64,000 nucleotides of DNA from the NCBI GenBank assembly GCA_038848005.1, contig JAWCNZ010000001.1:1-64000 (forward strand). Direction: 5' to 3'. Origin of the DNA: JAWCNN01 sp038848005 (GTDB lineage: Archaea > Thermoproteota > Bathyarchaeia > Bathyarchaeales > Bathycorpusculaceae). The position numbers were made by a program, and so were the translations under genes. Shown here one piece after another: positions 24,829 to 33,638 of this stretch. Each line of letters starts with the position of its first letter. Positions within the stretch are counted from its first letter, which is position 1. The notes beneath the pieces are model-generated. The model did no database searches. It saw only the letters and a list, made by a program, of their open reading frames with translations, and was not told where the DNA came from.

Positions 24829-25764
24829 GTGGTTTCTTTGAGCATTTTTAATGTTGACGTTGCTGTTGTTGGTCACTTTTCCATAGACTCAATTTTTCTT
24901 CCAAACAAACATGCGCTCCACGTTGTTTTAGGCGGTTCTGCAACCTACACTTCCCTAATCCTCAAACGTTTAGACGCAATTGTGTCTGTTATTTCAAAAG
25001 TTGGCGGCGATTTTCCAAAAGCCTATTTGTGGTGGCTTAAGGAAGAAGGCATAAACTTGGATGGAGTAGTAAAAGTGGAAAACGCACAGACAACAAGTTT
25101 CGAGTTAAAATATAACGCTGACTTGTCAAGACGAATTTTACGGTTAAAAAATAAGGCGCCGCCCATAAACTTGGAGGATTTGCCTGAATCTTTTAGGGCT
25201 AAAGTTGTTCACGTAGCCCCAATCGCCAATGAAACATCATACGAAGTAATTGATAAACTAAGAAATTGCGCTGAAATCTTGTCTATCGACCCGCAGGGAC
25301 TTGTGCGAAACTTTGACGGTGAGGGACACTTCACATACAGCCAGCTTAAAAACAAACACCTGTTAGAGCTTGTAAACATTTACAAGTCTTCATCAAAAGA
25401 AATTAAGGCTATAACCAACCGCTCAGACATTGGCTCAGCTGTAAAAGCGGTTCACGATTACGGCGTGAAAATTGTCATCGTCACCTTCGGAGTGAAAGGC
25501 GCCATACTCTCCGTAGAGGAGACCAAATGCAAAATTCCAGCTTATAAAACCGAAAAAATTGTTGACCCAACAGGAGCTGGAGACGTTTTTATTGGCGGTT
25601 TCCTAGCTGAACACGTCAAGGGTAAAGACGCATTTTGGTGTGCATGTGTGGGTTCAGCAGCGGCTTCCGCTTGTGTTGAAGCTGTCGGCTCCACGTTCCA
25701 ACATGACAAAACAGAAATTTATAGAAGGGCGAATGTGTTGTACGAAAAAGGAATTAAGGGATAA
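24829..25764 (+). CDS. PfkB-family carbohydrate/nucleoside kinase
   Basis: 311 residues. PfkB/ribokinase fold: VAVVGHFSIDSIFLPN at the start, GGSATYTSLILKRLDA, the lid and substrate region with LRLKNKAPPINLEDL, and the C-terminal catalytic signature DPTGAGDVFIGGFLAEHV (anion hole G-A-G-D with base Asp). It phosphorylates a sugar, nucleoside or related alcohol; substrate undetermined. The GTG start lies 16 bases after nac; the two are probably co-transcribed. Close to archaeal cytidine/sugar kinase relatives but not decisive. Confidence 0.85.
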   Translation: MVSLSIFNVDVAVVGHFSIDSIFLPNKHALHVVLGGSATYTSLILKRLDAIVSVISKVGGDFPKAYLWWLKEEGINLDGVVKVENAQTTSFELKYNADLSRRILRLKNKAPPINLEDLPESFRAKVVHVAPIANETSYEVIDKLRNCAEILSIDPQGLVRNFDGEGHFTYSQLKNKHLLELVNIYKSSSKEIKAITNRSDIGSAVKAVHDYGVKIVIVTFGVKGAILSVEETKCKIPAYKTEKIVDPTGAGDVFIGGFLAEHVKGKDAFWCACVGSAAASACVEAVGSTFQHDKTEIYRRANVLYEKGIKG

Positions 25765-25808
25765 CGCATACTCATTATCACGTTAAAACTGCACGTGTTT
25801 GAGAGGCG

Positions 25809-26021
25809 TTGAATTTGGGACGAGTTGCAAAAGGTGTGAAATGCAGCGTGTCCGGCTGCGGCAACGAAGCTGTTCGGTCGCTTTCAACCGAAAAAGCCAA
25901 AACTGCAGGCTTAAATGTAAGCGGCGAAAAACGTGCCTACCTCTGCAAAGAACATTATAAAGAGTATAAAAAGAAAACAAAGAAGGACAAAATGCTTGAG
26001 AAATGGCGACATTTAGGCTAA
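25809..26021 (+). CDS. Small conserved zinc-binding-type protein upstream of thrS
   Basis: 70 residues, basic. CSVSGC (about 12-17) and CKEHYKEY (about 46-53) form a plausible Cys2-Cys/His zinc site, around the conserved-looking stretch EAVRSLSTEKAKTAG. A Lys-rich C-terminus (KKKTKKDKMLEKWRHLG) could contact RNA. TTG start, 22 bases before thrS, same direction, so they are probably co-transcribed and functionally tied to translation; that is inferred from context. Confidence 0.65.
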   Translation: MNLGRVAKGVKCSVSGCGNEAVRSLSTEKAKTAGLNVSGEKRAYLCKEHYKEYKKKTKKDKMLEKWRHLG

Positions 26022-26043
26022 AAATTGGAGGAAACGGTTTCCC

Positions 26044-27909
26044 ATGCGAATATTACAGTTACACTCAAACTTCATTGAGTATATGCCAATCCAAAAAGAA
26101 ATAGCCAACGCTGAAGAAGCTGAAAAGAAACCAGTTCGCCTAGAAGAAATTGTTGTTTTGTTTACGGCTGTTGAAGAAGGCGACGACTTAACAGTTGCGG
26201 AAAAAGCCATAACCGAAATTTGCGATTTTCTGAAAAAATTAAAAGTGAAAAAAATCTTAATTTATCCCTACGCTCACTTAAGCAGTAAACTGGCAAAACC
26301 ATCAGAAGCGCTTAAAATGATTAGGGCTATGGAAGAAAACGCAAAGGAAAAGGGCTTGGAAGTTTATCGGGCGCCTTTCGGCTGGAACAAACAATTTACA
26401 ATTTCAATTAAGGGGCATCCGCTTGCTGAGCAGTCCCGCGTGTTTTTGCCAGCTGAAGCTGCGGCTGAAACGGAAAAGGTTTCTGAAGCCTTAAAAGCTG
26501 AGGAAAAACTCGAGTCTTTCTGGTACATTCTACAGCCCGACGGCACAATGACGCCAGTTGAAGAATTCAATTTTGAGGGATATGAAAACCTTGAAAAGTT
26601 TGCAAAATACGAAATTTCAAAGGTTAGGGCAAGCCAGCAGATGCCTCCGCATGTGCCGCTTATGAAAAGGCTTGAAATCGCCGATTACGAGTTTGGAAGC
26701 GACCCTGGAAACATCCGTTGGTACCCGAAGGGGCGGCTGATAAAATCTTTGCTTGAACAGTTTGTAACCGCCAAAGCGGTGGAGTACGGCGCAATGGAAG
26801 TTGAAACACCGGTCATGTACGATTTTAACCATCCAAGCCTTGCAGATTACCTAAACCGTTTCCCAGCGAGACAATACGTGCTAAAAACAGAGGACAAAGA
26901 GCTTTTCTTGCGGTTCGCCGCGTGTTTCGGACAGTTTTTAATGGTTCACGATGCACAGTTTTCTTATAGGCACATGCCCCTACGAGTTTACGAGTTAACC
27001 CGTTACAGTTTTAGGCGAGAAAAAAGCGGGGAAGTTGTTGGTTTAAGGCGTTTAAGGGCTTTTACAATGCCTGACTGCCACGCTTTCTGCACGGATTTGG
27101 AGCAAGCCAAAAAAGAATTTCTAACAAGGTTTCAACTGTGCATGCGCGTTCTTGAGGAGATAGACTTATCCAAAAACGATTATGAAGCGGCGATACGCTT
27201 CACAAAAGACTTCTACGAAGAAAACAAGGAGTTTATCGGCGAGTTGGCGCGTTTGTTCGGCAAACCCGCTTTGGTGGAAATGTGGAAGGAACGCTTCTTC
27301 TATTTTAGGCTGAAATGGGATTTTAACTTCGTGGACAACCAAGACAAGGCTGCAGCGCTTTCAACAGACCAAATAGACGTTGAAAACGCAAAAAGATATG
27401 GAATAACCTACGTGGACGAGAAAGGCGAAAGGCAGCATCCCCTAATCCTGCATTGTTCTCCAAGCGGCGCAATTGAAAGGTGCATATACGCGCTGTTGGA
27501 AAAAGCCTACAGAGAACAACAAAATGGCAAGCCGCCGATGCTTCCACTTTGGCTTTCGCCAACCCAAGTGCGCATAATCCCAATATCAGACAAATACATG
27601 GAACACTGCGAGGAACTAGCCAAAACGTTAGAAGCGCATTGCATACGCGCGGACATAGACGATAGAACGCTTACTCTGCAAAAACGGGTGCGCGAAGCGG
27701 AAATGGAATGGGTTCCATACATAATCGTGGTCGGCGAAAAAGAAGCGGAAACAAAACTGTTGGCTGTAAGAGACAGAAAAAACCAAAGAATACGGAAAAT
27801 GAAGCTTGAGGAATTAATAAACGAAATTAAAAGGCTGGTGAATGGCAAACCTTTCAAGCCTTTGCCTTTGCCGAAGCACCTTTCAAAAAGACCCCAATTC
27901 TATGGTTAA
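26044..27909 (+). CDS. thrS: Threonyl-tRNA synthetase (archaeal type)
   Basis: 621 residues. The archaeal N-terminal D-aminoacyl-deacylase-like editing domain (MRILQLHSNFIEYMPIQKEI, residues 1 to about 140, with KILIYPYAHLSSKLAKP) replaces the bacterial editing domain. The class II catalytic core holds motif 2 (ELTRYSFRREKSGEV) and zinc-site-type Cys/His in RFAACFGQF, MPDCHAFC and HCSPSG. A C-terminal anticodon-binding domain follows (WLSPTQVRIIPISDKYMEHC, then DDRTLTLQKRVREAE). It charges tRNA-Thr. Full length; ATG after a GGAGG-like site. Confidence 0.95.
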   Translation: MRILQLHSNFIEYMPIQKEIANAEEAEKKPVRLEEIVVLFTAVEEGDDLTVAEKAITEICDFLKKLKVKKILIYPYAHLSSKLAKPSEALKMIRAMEENAKEKGLEVYRAPFGWNKQFTISIKGHPLAEQSRVFLPAEAAAETEKVSEALKAEEKLESFWYILQPDGTMTPVEEFNFEGYENLEKFAKYEISKVRASQQMPPHVPLMKRLEIADYEFGSDPGNIRWYPKGRLIKSLLEQFVTAKAVEYGAMEVETPVMYDFNHPSLADYLNRFPARQYVLKTEDKELFLRFAACFGQFLMVHDAQFSYRHMPLRVYELTRYSFRREKSGEVVGLRRLRAFTMPDCHAFCTDLEQAKKEFLTRFQLCMRVLEEIDLSKNDYEAAIRFTKDFYEENKEFIGELARLFGKPALVEMWKERFFYFRLKWDFNFVDNQDKAAALSTDQIDVENAKRYGITYVDEKGERQHPLILHCSPSGAIERCIYALLEKAYREQQNGKPPMLPLWLSPTQVRIIPISDKYMEHCEELAKTLEAHCIRADIDDRTLTLQKRVREAEMEWVPYIIVVGEKEAETKLLAVRDRKNQRIRKMKLEELINEIKRLVNGKPFKPLPLPKHLSKRPQFYG

Positions 27910-27977
27910 ACGCCGAAAACTGCAAAAAGTATATCAACCATAACTGAGTTATGCTTTGTGGTTTAAAGGAATCCGCT

Positions 27978-28868
27978 ATGGAAAGGGAACCGCTAATATA
28001 CATAGACGGCGAATACTACCCTAAATCTCAAGCGAAAATTTCCGTTTACGACCACGGTTTTCTATACGGCGACGGCGTTTTCGAGGGCATCCGCGCATAC
28101 AACGGCGTAGTCTTCAAACTGAAAGAGCATATAGACCGCCTTTACAATTCCGCCAAAGTAATTATGTTAAACATTCCATTAACAAAAGAGGAAATGATAA
28201 ACGCTGTTTTGGAAACTCTGCGAAAAAACAATTTGCGAGACGCTTATATACGGCTTGTAGTGACGCGAGGCGTCGGCGATTTAGGGCTTGACCCGCGGAA
28301 ATGCCCAAAACCAACAGTGATAATCATAACTGAATCCATAAAACTGTTTCCAAGCGAAGTGAAAGAAAAAGGAATAAAAATAATGATTGTCTGGGTTAGA
28401 CGTGACCCCGTTGACGCAACATCCCACGAGGTTAAATCCCTGAACTATCTAAACAGTATACTTGGAAAAATTGAAGCAAACATCGCAGGTTTTGACGAGG
28501 CACTTTGCCTAGACAAAAATGGATGTGTCAGCGAAGGTGTCGGCGAAAACCTCTTCATAGTTAAAAACGGCAAAATCATAACCCCGCCTTCATCGTCTGG
28601 AATTTTAATAGGAATAACAAGAAACGTTGCCATAGAACTAGCTGAAAAACTCGGCTACACAGTGATCGAGCAAAACATTACGCCAACTGCCCTCTTCACG
28701 GCTGATGAAGCCTTCTTTACAGGAACAGCCGCTGAAATCATCCCAGTAGTTGAGGTTAACCGCCGAGTTATAGGCGAAGGCAAACCCGGACCGGTTACAC
28801 GCCACTTAATGAGCGAATTTGCAAAACTCCTAGGCAACCCAAAAGAAGGAACACCCATCTACCAATAA
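27978..28868 (+). CDS. ilvE: Branched-chain amino acid aminotransferase
   Basis: 296 residues, fold-type IV PLP aminotransferase. YIDGEYYPKSQAKISVYDHGFLYGDGVFEGIRAY is the typical start, the PLP lysine lies in EVKSLNYLNSI, and the cofactor signature continues (EALCLDKNGCVSEGVGENLF, then TGTAAEIIPVVEVNRRVIG). It transaminates leucine, isoleucine and valine with 2-oxoglutarate. I chose the ATG at 27978, preceded by AAAGGAATCC; an in-frame ATG nine codons upstream lacks a ribosome site. Followed convergently, four bases away, by an alanine dehydrogenase-type gene. Confidence 0.93.
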   Translation: MEREPLIYIDGEYYPKSQAKISVYDHGFLYGDGVFEGIRAYNGVVFKLKEHIDRLYNSAKVIMLNIPLTKEEMINAVLETLRKNNLRDAYIRLVVTRGVGDLGLDPRKCPKPTVIIITESIKLFPSEVKEKGIKIMIVWVRRDPVDATSHEVKSLNYLNSILGKIEANIAGFDEALCLDKNGCVSEGVGENLFIVKNGKIITPPSSSGILIGITRNVAIELAEKLGYTVIEQNITPTALFTADEAFFTGTAAEIIPVVEVNRRVIGEGKPGPVTRHLMSEFAKLLGNPKEGTPIYQ

Positions 28869-28871
28869 AGC

Positions 28872-29882
28872 CTACACCATTTCGAGGAATCTTCCCACGC
28901 CGTTTTTAACTGCTTTGTCATAGGCTATCTTCGCCGTAACAGCATCTTGAACAGCCAAACCCGTAGATGTGAAAATCGTTATTTCATTTGGGTTTTCTCT
29001 GCCCGGCTTTAAACCAGCAACAACCTCGCCAATTTCAGCATAAACATTTTCCTCGGTTATTATTCCTTGGCTTAATGGAACATTTATTTCTCCACTGTGG
29101 ACGGCTTGCTCCCAATCGTCCACAACTATTTTCGCCCTTTTCAGAATAGCTGGGTCCAACTCCTCTTTTCCCGGCGCATCCGCCCCTATACAGTTAAGGT
29201 GAGTCCCCTGAGAAACCATATCATCCATGACTAGGGGTTTTCTTGAGGGAGTTGTTGTTACAATTATGTCTGCTCCTTTAACGGCTTCTTCCACATTTTC
29301 AAATGAAACAAACTTGCACAGATGCCCATACGCACGTTCTACCTCAACCATAAACGCTTGCCTTGTCTCCATGCTTCGACTCCAAACCCTAACTTCTTCC
29401 AGTTTTCCATAAACCTCTAAAAGAGCCATAAGCTGCGTTTTAGCTTGGGCTCCAGCTCCAACAAACGCCACAACCCGCGAATCTTTTCTTGCAAGGTATT
29501 TTGCAGCTACGCCTCCAGCCGCGCCTGTTCTCACGTCTGTTATGGTTTTTCCGCCCATTATCGCCAATGGAAAACCATTTTTCGGGTCTATTAGGACTAT
29601 TATTGCCATCACTGTTGGAAGATTATGCCTTACTCGGTTGTCTGGATGCGAATTCACAATTTTAACTGCTGAAACATCCAACCTTTCAAGGTAGGATGGC
29701 ATAGCCCGCAAATCGCCATTATACCGTCCATAGAATAGGTAAATTTTTGCTGGCATCTGAACCCGTTTTAGGCTTTTTTCTTTGAACGCTGTTTCAACTG
29801 CATCCATAACCTCACGCATTAGAAGAAGCCCTTTCACTTCCTCATCAGTTAATAACAATGTTTCCAAACAGCTTTTCCTCAA
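28872..29882 (-). CDS. Ornithine cyclodeaminase / alanine dehydrogenase family protein
   Basis: 336 residues of the mu-crystallin superfamily, as in archaeal NAD-dependent alanine dehydrogenases. Seen: LDVSAVKIVNSHPDN (substrate Lys), GGKTITDVRTGAAGGVAAKYL (Arg region), the dinucleotide motif VVAFVGAGAQAKTQLMAL, and INVPLSQGIITEENV near the C-terminus. It could deaminate alanine, fitting next to the aminotransferase, or make proline from ornithine; sequence alone does not choose. The start is ambiguous (TTG at 29882 or at 29867). Confidence 0.87.
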   Translation of the reverse strand: MRKSCLETLLLTDEEVKGLLLMREVMDAVETAFKEKSLKRVQMPAKIYLFYGRYNGDLRAMPSYLERLDVSAVKIVNSHPDNRVRHNLPTVMAIIVLIDPKNGFPLAIMGGKTITDVRTGAAGGVAAKYLARKDSRVVAFVGAGAQAKTQLMALLEVYGKLEEVRVWSRSMETRQAFMVEVERAYGHLCKFVSFENVEEAVKGADIIVTTTPSRKPLVMDDMVSQGTHLNCIGADAPGKEELDPAILKRAKIVVDDWEQAVHSGEINVPLSQGIITEENVYAEIGEVVAGLKPGRENPNEITIFTSTGLAVQDAVTAKIAYDKAVKNGVGRFLEMV

Positions 29883-29952
29883 ATCGCCAAAACATTTTTA
29901 ACTTAAATATTTTTTCGGTTGTGAAAACAAAATTTTCCATGGAAAATGGATT

Positions 29953-31656
29953 TTAGGGAACATTCCATGTCCTTGACACTTGAAAACCTTCCGCTGTATA
30001 CACTGTTATGGTGACTTTTCCTCCCGCAGGTAGATATATTATGTAGTTACATGGACATATGACGGTTACAGTTTCACCTATTTTGAGGATATAACTTTCT
30101 GGAGCAAATTTGGGATTCGATAACGAACCATCAATTTCGTAAGTTCCATTTCCTTCGATAACTATTTTGGTTATAGCCACGTTTTGAAGCGAATTAACAG
30201 AGTTTGAAATTGTAACGTTGATGTATGGAATTGTAACATTTATGTTTGGGTCTTGTAAGTCGCTGAAAGTGAGGTTGTCGCCAAGCAACTTGAGTCCAAC
30301 TGTTGATATCTCCACAACTCTTGAAATGCTTAATCCTTCGGCGGTTATTACCGTAACATTTACGGTTTTTCCTATGTAAGCGTTCCGAGAAACCGAACAG
30401 TTAAACACGGCTTGAGTGCCATTAGCCAAAGTGGCGGACGCTGGCTCCATAGCAACTTCAGTTTCGTCTAACAATATTTTATTAACTGTTATGCTTCGGA
30501 GAGAACACGGCGTATTTGTTACATTAACCAAGAAGTAATCAGTGTAATCTAGGTCAAATTTTACATCAGTTATATTCCAAACAATTTCTGGGGGCGTGTT
30601 CACCGTCATGCCGAACACTGTGAAGCCTTCTTTGGTGTAAACGTTAACAGTAATTGTTTTGTTGCGGTAACTATTCCAATCCCAATGGCATTTAATAGTT
30701 AATGAATCGTTCCCTGCAAGTGGGATTGGCATAACATTTATTGGTGGCAAAGTCACATTAAGTGTAATTGGAGATTCATTTTCTAATGTAAGGTTCACCT
30801 TGTTTAACCATGCCATTGCCGTAGAGTCTTTTGAGCTACTAACAGTTACGTTGAAGTAAGATGGGTCTGCGTAGTCAAATTTTATTTCATCTACGTAAAG
30901 GTAAGCGCCTGGAAGCTCGCTTGTTGTGTACTTTGCCTCGTAACCCTCATCCGTTATCACGGTGATTGTAAAGTTTTGCCTTCCAATTCTACTCCAGTCC
31001 CAACTCCAATTACACTTGAATTCTTCACTTTGACTGGGCGACAAAACAAGCGGTTCGGTTAGTGGCGGCGTGACGTTTTCTTTTATTGACTCCCAATTTA
31101 TTTGTATGTCTAAAATTGTGAGGTTCATTATGGATTCCGCCGAGTTCTTTATCGTCAAGTTGAAGTATTCTACGCTTGTTGTTTCATCGAAGGTCGGCGT
31201 CAATTCCAACTTCACCTTTGGCACGGTGCATAGGGGGCTTAACGTTGAAACATTAGCAGCCACAGGTTCTATTCTTACAGTTTCACCGGCAAAGTCACCC
31301 CAATTTCGTAAGCATTTGAAAGTTTGTCTTGTTCCACGTTTAATTGAGCCAAGCTCAGGTTCGGTTTCCGCAACATCATATACTTCACTTTTTCCAACTA
31401 TGCATATGCGAATTGTGGTTATGTTTACGTCTGAAGCTGAGTTTGAGGGGTTAAGGATTGTTACGTTAAAATATTTCACAGTGAAATTTGGGAAAACGAC
31501 ATCTTCCACTATGAGCATTGTGGTGTTTTCTGGCATGTTGTAGTAGTTTGTCATAACAAGCAAGTAGGATATAAGTGCCCCAAAAACTGTTGCGCATAAA
31601 AGTAATATTATGAGGGTGAGAGTTGAAATTGCTTTTTTGTTGGTTAACACGCGCAT
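29953..31656 (-). CDS. Repeat-containing membrane-anchored surface glycoprotein
   Basis: 567 residues from the ATG at 31656, after GGTGAGAAA; the frame extends to 31767 without purpose. It begins with a basic patch and a single hydrophobic helix (KKAISTLTLIILLLCATVFG), resembling archaeal pilin-like or membrane-anchored N-termini. Then come about five degenerate repeats of 80-100 residues, each with a YFNVTI-type strand and a C/W-containing end (VKYFNVTILNPS; VEYFNLTIKNSA; PSYFNVTVSSSK; TDYFLVNVTNTP; PYINVTISNSVN). About 25 N-x-S/T sequons suggest heavy N-glycosylation. Likely cell-surface; function unknown. It is divergent from an AOR gene. Confidence 0.65.
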   Translation of the reverse strand: MRVLTNKKAISTLTLIILLLCATVFGALISYLLVMTNYYNMPENTTMLIVEDVVFPNFTVKYFNVTILNPSNSASDVNITTIRICIVGKSEVYDVAETEPELGSIKRGTRQTFKCLRNWGDFAGETVRIEPVAANVSTLSPLCTVPKVKLELTPTFDETTSVEYFNLTIKNSAESIMNLTILDIQINWESIKENVTPPLTEPLVLSPSQSEEFKCNWSWDWSRIGRQNFTITVITDEGYEAKYTTSELPGAYLYVDEIKFDYADPSYFNVTVSSSKDSTAMAWLNKVNLTLENESPITLNVTLPPINVMPIPLAGNDSLTIKCHWDWNSYRNKTITVNVYTKEGFTVFGMTVNTPPEIVWNITDVKFDLDYTDYFLVNVTNTPCSLRSITVNKILLDETEVAMEPASATLANGTQAVFNCSVSRNAYIGKTVNVTVITAEGLSISRVVEISTVGLKLLGDNLTFSDLQDPNINVTIPYINVTISNSVNSLQNVAITKIVIEGNGTYEIDGSLSNPKFAPESYILKIGETVTVICPCNYIIYLPAGGKVTITVYTAEGFQVSRTWNVP

Positions 31657-31796
31657 TTTCTCACCATCTGCTTTTACTCTCATACTTCGTGGAAATAGAT
31701 AAGTGTTCCCTTTAGATGTGGGCATTGCGGCTTTTACATCACTAATTTTATTTACTTCGAATTGCAACTACGTAAGTCACTAGGGATGGTTGATTC

Positions 31797-33629
31797 ATGT
31801 ATGGTTGGACTGGCAAGTTCCTATATGTAAACTTGAGTAAAGCTAAGGCTACTGTAAAACAATATGATGCAAGCATTGCCAAAAACTTTCTCGGCGGAAG
31901 AGGGTTTGCAGCTAAAATCCTGTGGGACGAACTTAAACCCGGCGTCGATCCATTATCGCCTGAAAACAAGCTTGTTTTCGCTGTTGGTCCGTTGACTGGT
32001 TTTGCGTTGCCCAGCAGCGGTAAAATGGTTGTGGCGGCGAAAAGTCCGTTGACTGGCGGTTACGGCGATGGAAATGTTGGTTCTTATGCGGCTGTTCAAA
32101 TACGCAAGGCTGGTTATGACGCTGCAGTCATAGAGGGCAAAGCTGAAAAACCAGCGGCGTTGCTTGTCCAAGATGAAACTGTTGATTTTCTTGATGCAAA
32201 GGATTTGTGGGGGCTTTCATCTTTTGAAGCTGAGAGAAAACTCCGAGAAGTTTATGGACCCACAGCGGGCATCGTCTGTATTGGTCCCGCTGGAGAAAAC
32301 CTTGTGAAGTTTGCGAATGTTGTTTCGCAGGAGGGACGCGCTGGTGGAAGACCTGGCATGGGCGCCGTTATGGGGTCAAAGAATTTGAAGGCTGTAGTCT
32401 TCATTGGGTCTGGCAGTTTGTCCGCCGCTTATCCAAAGGAGATGAAGGAGTTGGGCGCCGAGGCGTACAGGGATGTTTTAACCAAGCCTAACTATGCTTT
32501 TTGGAAACGTCAAGGTACAATGTCAACTTTGGAGTGGAGCCAAGAAAACAGCTGTTTGCCAACGTTCAATTACCGTGAGGGTGTTTTTGAAGAGGCTGAT
32601 GCCATAGGTGGTTTTGCCATGGAAAAATTGAAAGTTTCCAACAGGGGCTGTCCACAATGCAATATGACCTGTGGAAACGTTGTAAAGGACAACAGCCGTA
32701 AAGAATCGGAGCTTGATTATGAAAATGTTACAATGTTGGGTTCAAACATTGGGTTGGGTAATTTGAAGCAGGTTGCAGCGCTTAACCGAATTGCCGACGA
32801 GCTTGGTTTGGACACGATTTCTTTGGGTAACGTTTTGGGTTTTGCCATGGAAGCGTCTGAAAAGGGCTTGATTAAGGAGAAAATTTCATGGGGCAAATTT
32901 AAGGAGTGTGAAGCTTTGATTGAAGATATCGCTTATAGGCGTGGTTTGGGCGGTTTGTTGGCTGAAGGCGTCCGTTTTGCCAGCGAAAAAATAGGCGGTG
33001 AATCAAACCGTTGGGCTATGCACGTGAAAGGCTTAGAAATTTCAGCTTATGATTGTCACGCTGCGCCTGCCATGGCTTTAGCCTACGGAACAAGCGCTGT
33101 TGGCGCTCATCACAAGGATGCTTGGGTTATTTCTTGGGAGGTTAAGGCTGGACGTGAAGGCTACGGCGAAGAAAAAGTTGATAAGGTGATTGAGCTTCAA
33201 CGGCTTCGCGGCGGACTTTTCGAATGCCTAACGGTTTGTAGGCTTCCATGGGTTGAAATTGGCTTTGAATTGGATTGGTATCCAAAGTTTCTGCATGCGG
33301 CAACAGGCTTAGAAATGACGTGGGATAACCTAAACACAATTGCTGATAGGGTGTTTACCCTAATCCGTGCTTTTTGGATTCGTGAATTCGGCAAAAGCTG
33401 GAGTAAACAGATGGATGTTCCGCCAATGCGGTGGTTTGAAGAGCCTTTGACGAAGGGTCCGTTTAAAGGTGCAAAACTTGACATGACAAAATACGATGTT
33501 ATGTTGCAAAAGTACTACCAAAAGAGAGGTTGGGACGAACGGGGAATACCGACCAAAACAACTTTGAAAAGGCTTGGTTTGGAGGACGTTGTAAAACAGC
33601 TTGGAAAACACGTGAAACTTTACGAGTAA
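31797..33629 (+). CDS. aor: Tungsten aldehyde:ferredoxin oxidoreductase (AOR family)
   Basis: 610 residues, standard length. AOR enzymes oxidise aldehydes to acids, reducing ferredoxin through a bis-pterin tungsten site. Seen: YGWTGKFLYVNLSKAKATV, ARG-type pterin motif GGRGFAAKILWDELKPG, the second pterin region EGRAGGRPGMGAVMGSKNLKAVV, the [4Fe-4S] motif GCPQCNMTCGN (CxxCxxxC) and its distal Cys in GLFECLTVCRLP. All four cluster cysteines are present, unlike the second AOR homologue at 38888-40756. It is encoded alone, opposite to proS. Substrate specificity is not evident. Confidence 0.93.
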   Translation: MYGWTGKFLYVNLSKAKATVKQYDASIAKNFLGGRGFAAKILWDELKPGVDPLSPENKLVFAVGPLTGFALPSSGKMVVAAKSPLTGGYGDGNVGSYAAVQIRKAGYDAAVIEGKAEKPAALLVQDETVDFLDAKDLWGLSSFEAERKLREVYGPTAGIVCIGPAGENLVKFANVVSQEGRAGGRPGMGAVMGSKNLKAVVFIGSGSLSAAYPKEMKELGAEAYRDVLTKPNYAFWKRQGTMSTLEWSQENSCLPTFNYREGVFEEADAIGGFAMEKLKVSNRGCPQCNMTCGNVVKDNSRKESELDYENVTMLGSNIGLGNLKQVAALNRIADELGLDTISLGNVLGFAMEASEKGLIKEKISWGKFKECEALIEDIAYRRGLGGLLAEGVRFASEKIGGESNRWAMHVKGLEISAYDCHAAPAMALAYGTSAVGAHHKDAWVISWEVKAGREGYGEEKVDKVIELQRLRGGLFECLTVCRLPWVEIGFELDWYPKFLHAATGLEMTWDNLNTIADRVFTLIRAFWIREFGKSWSKQMDVPPMRWFEEPLTKGPFKGAKLDMTKYDVMLQKYYQKRGWDERGIPTKTTLKRLGLEDVVKQLGKHVKLYE

Positions 33630-33638
33630 CTCCCCTTT

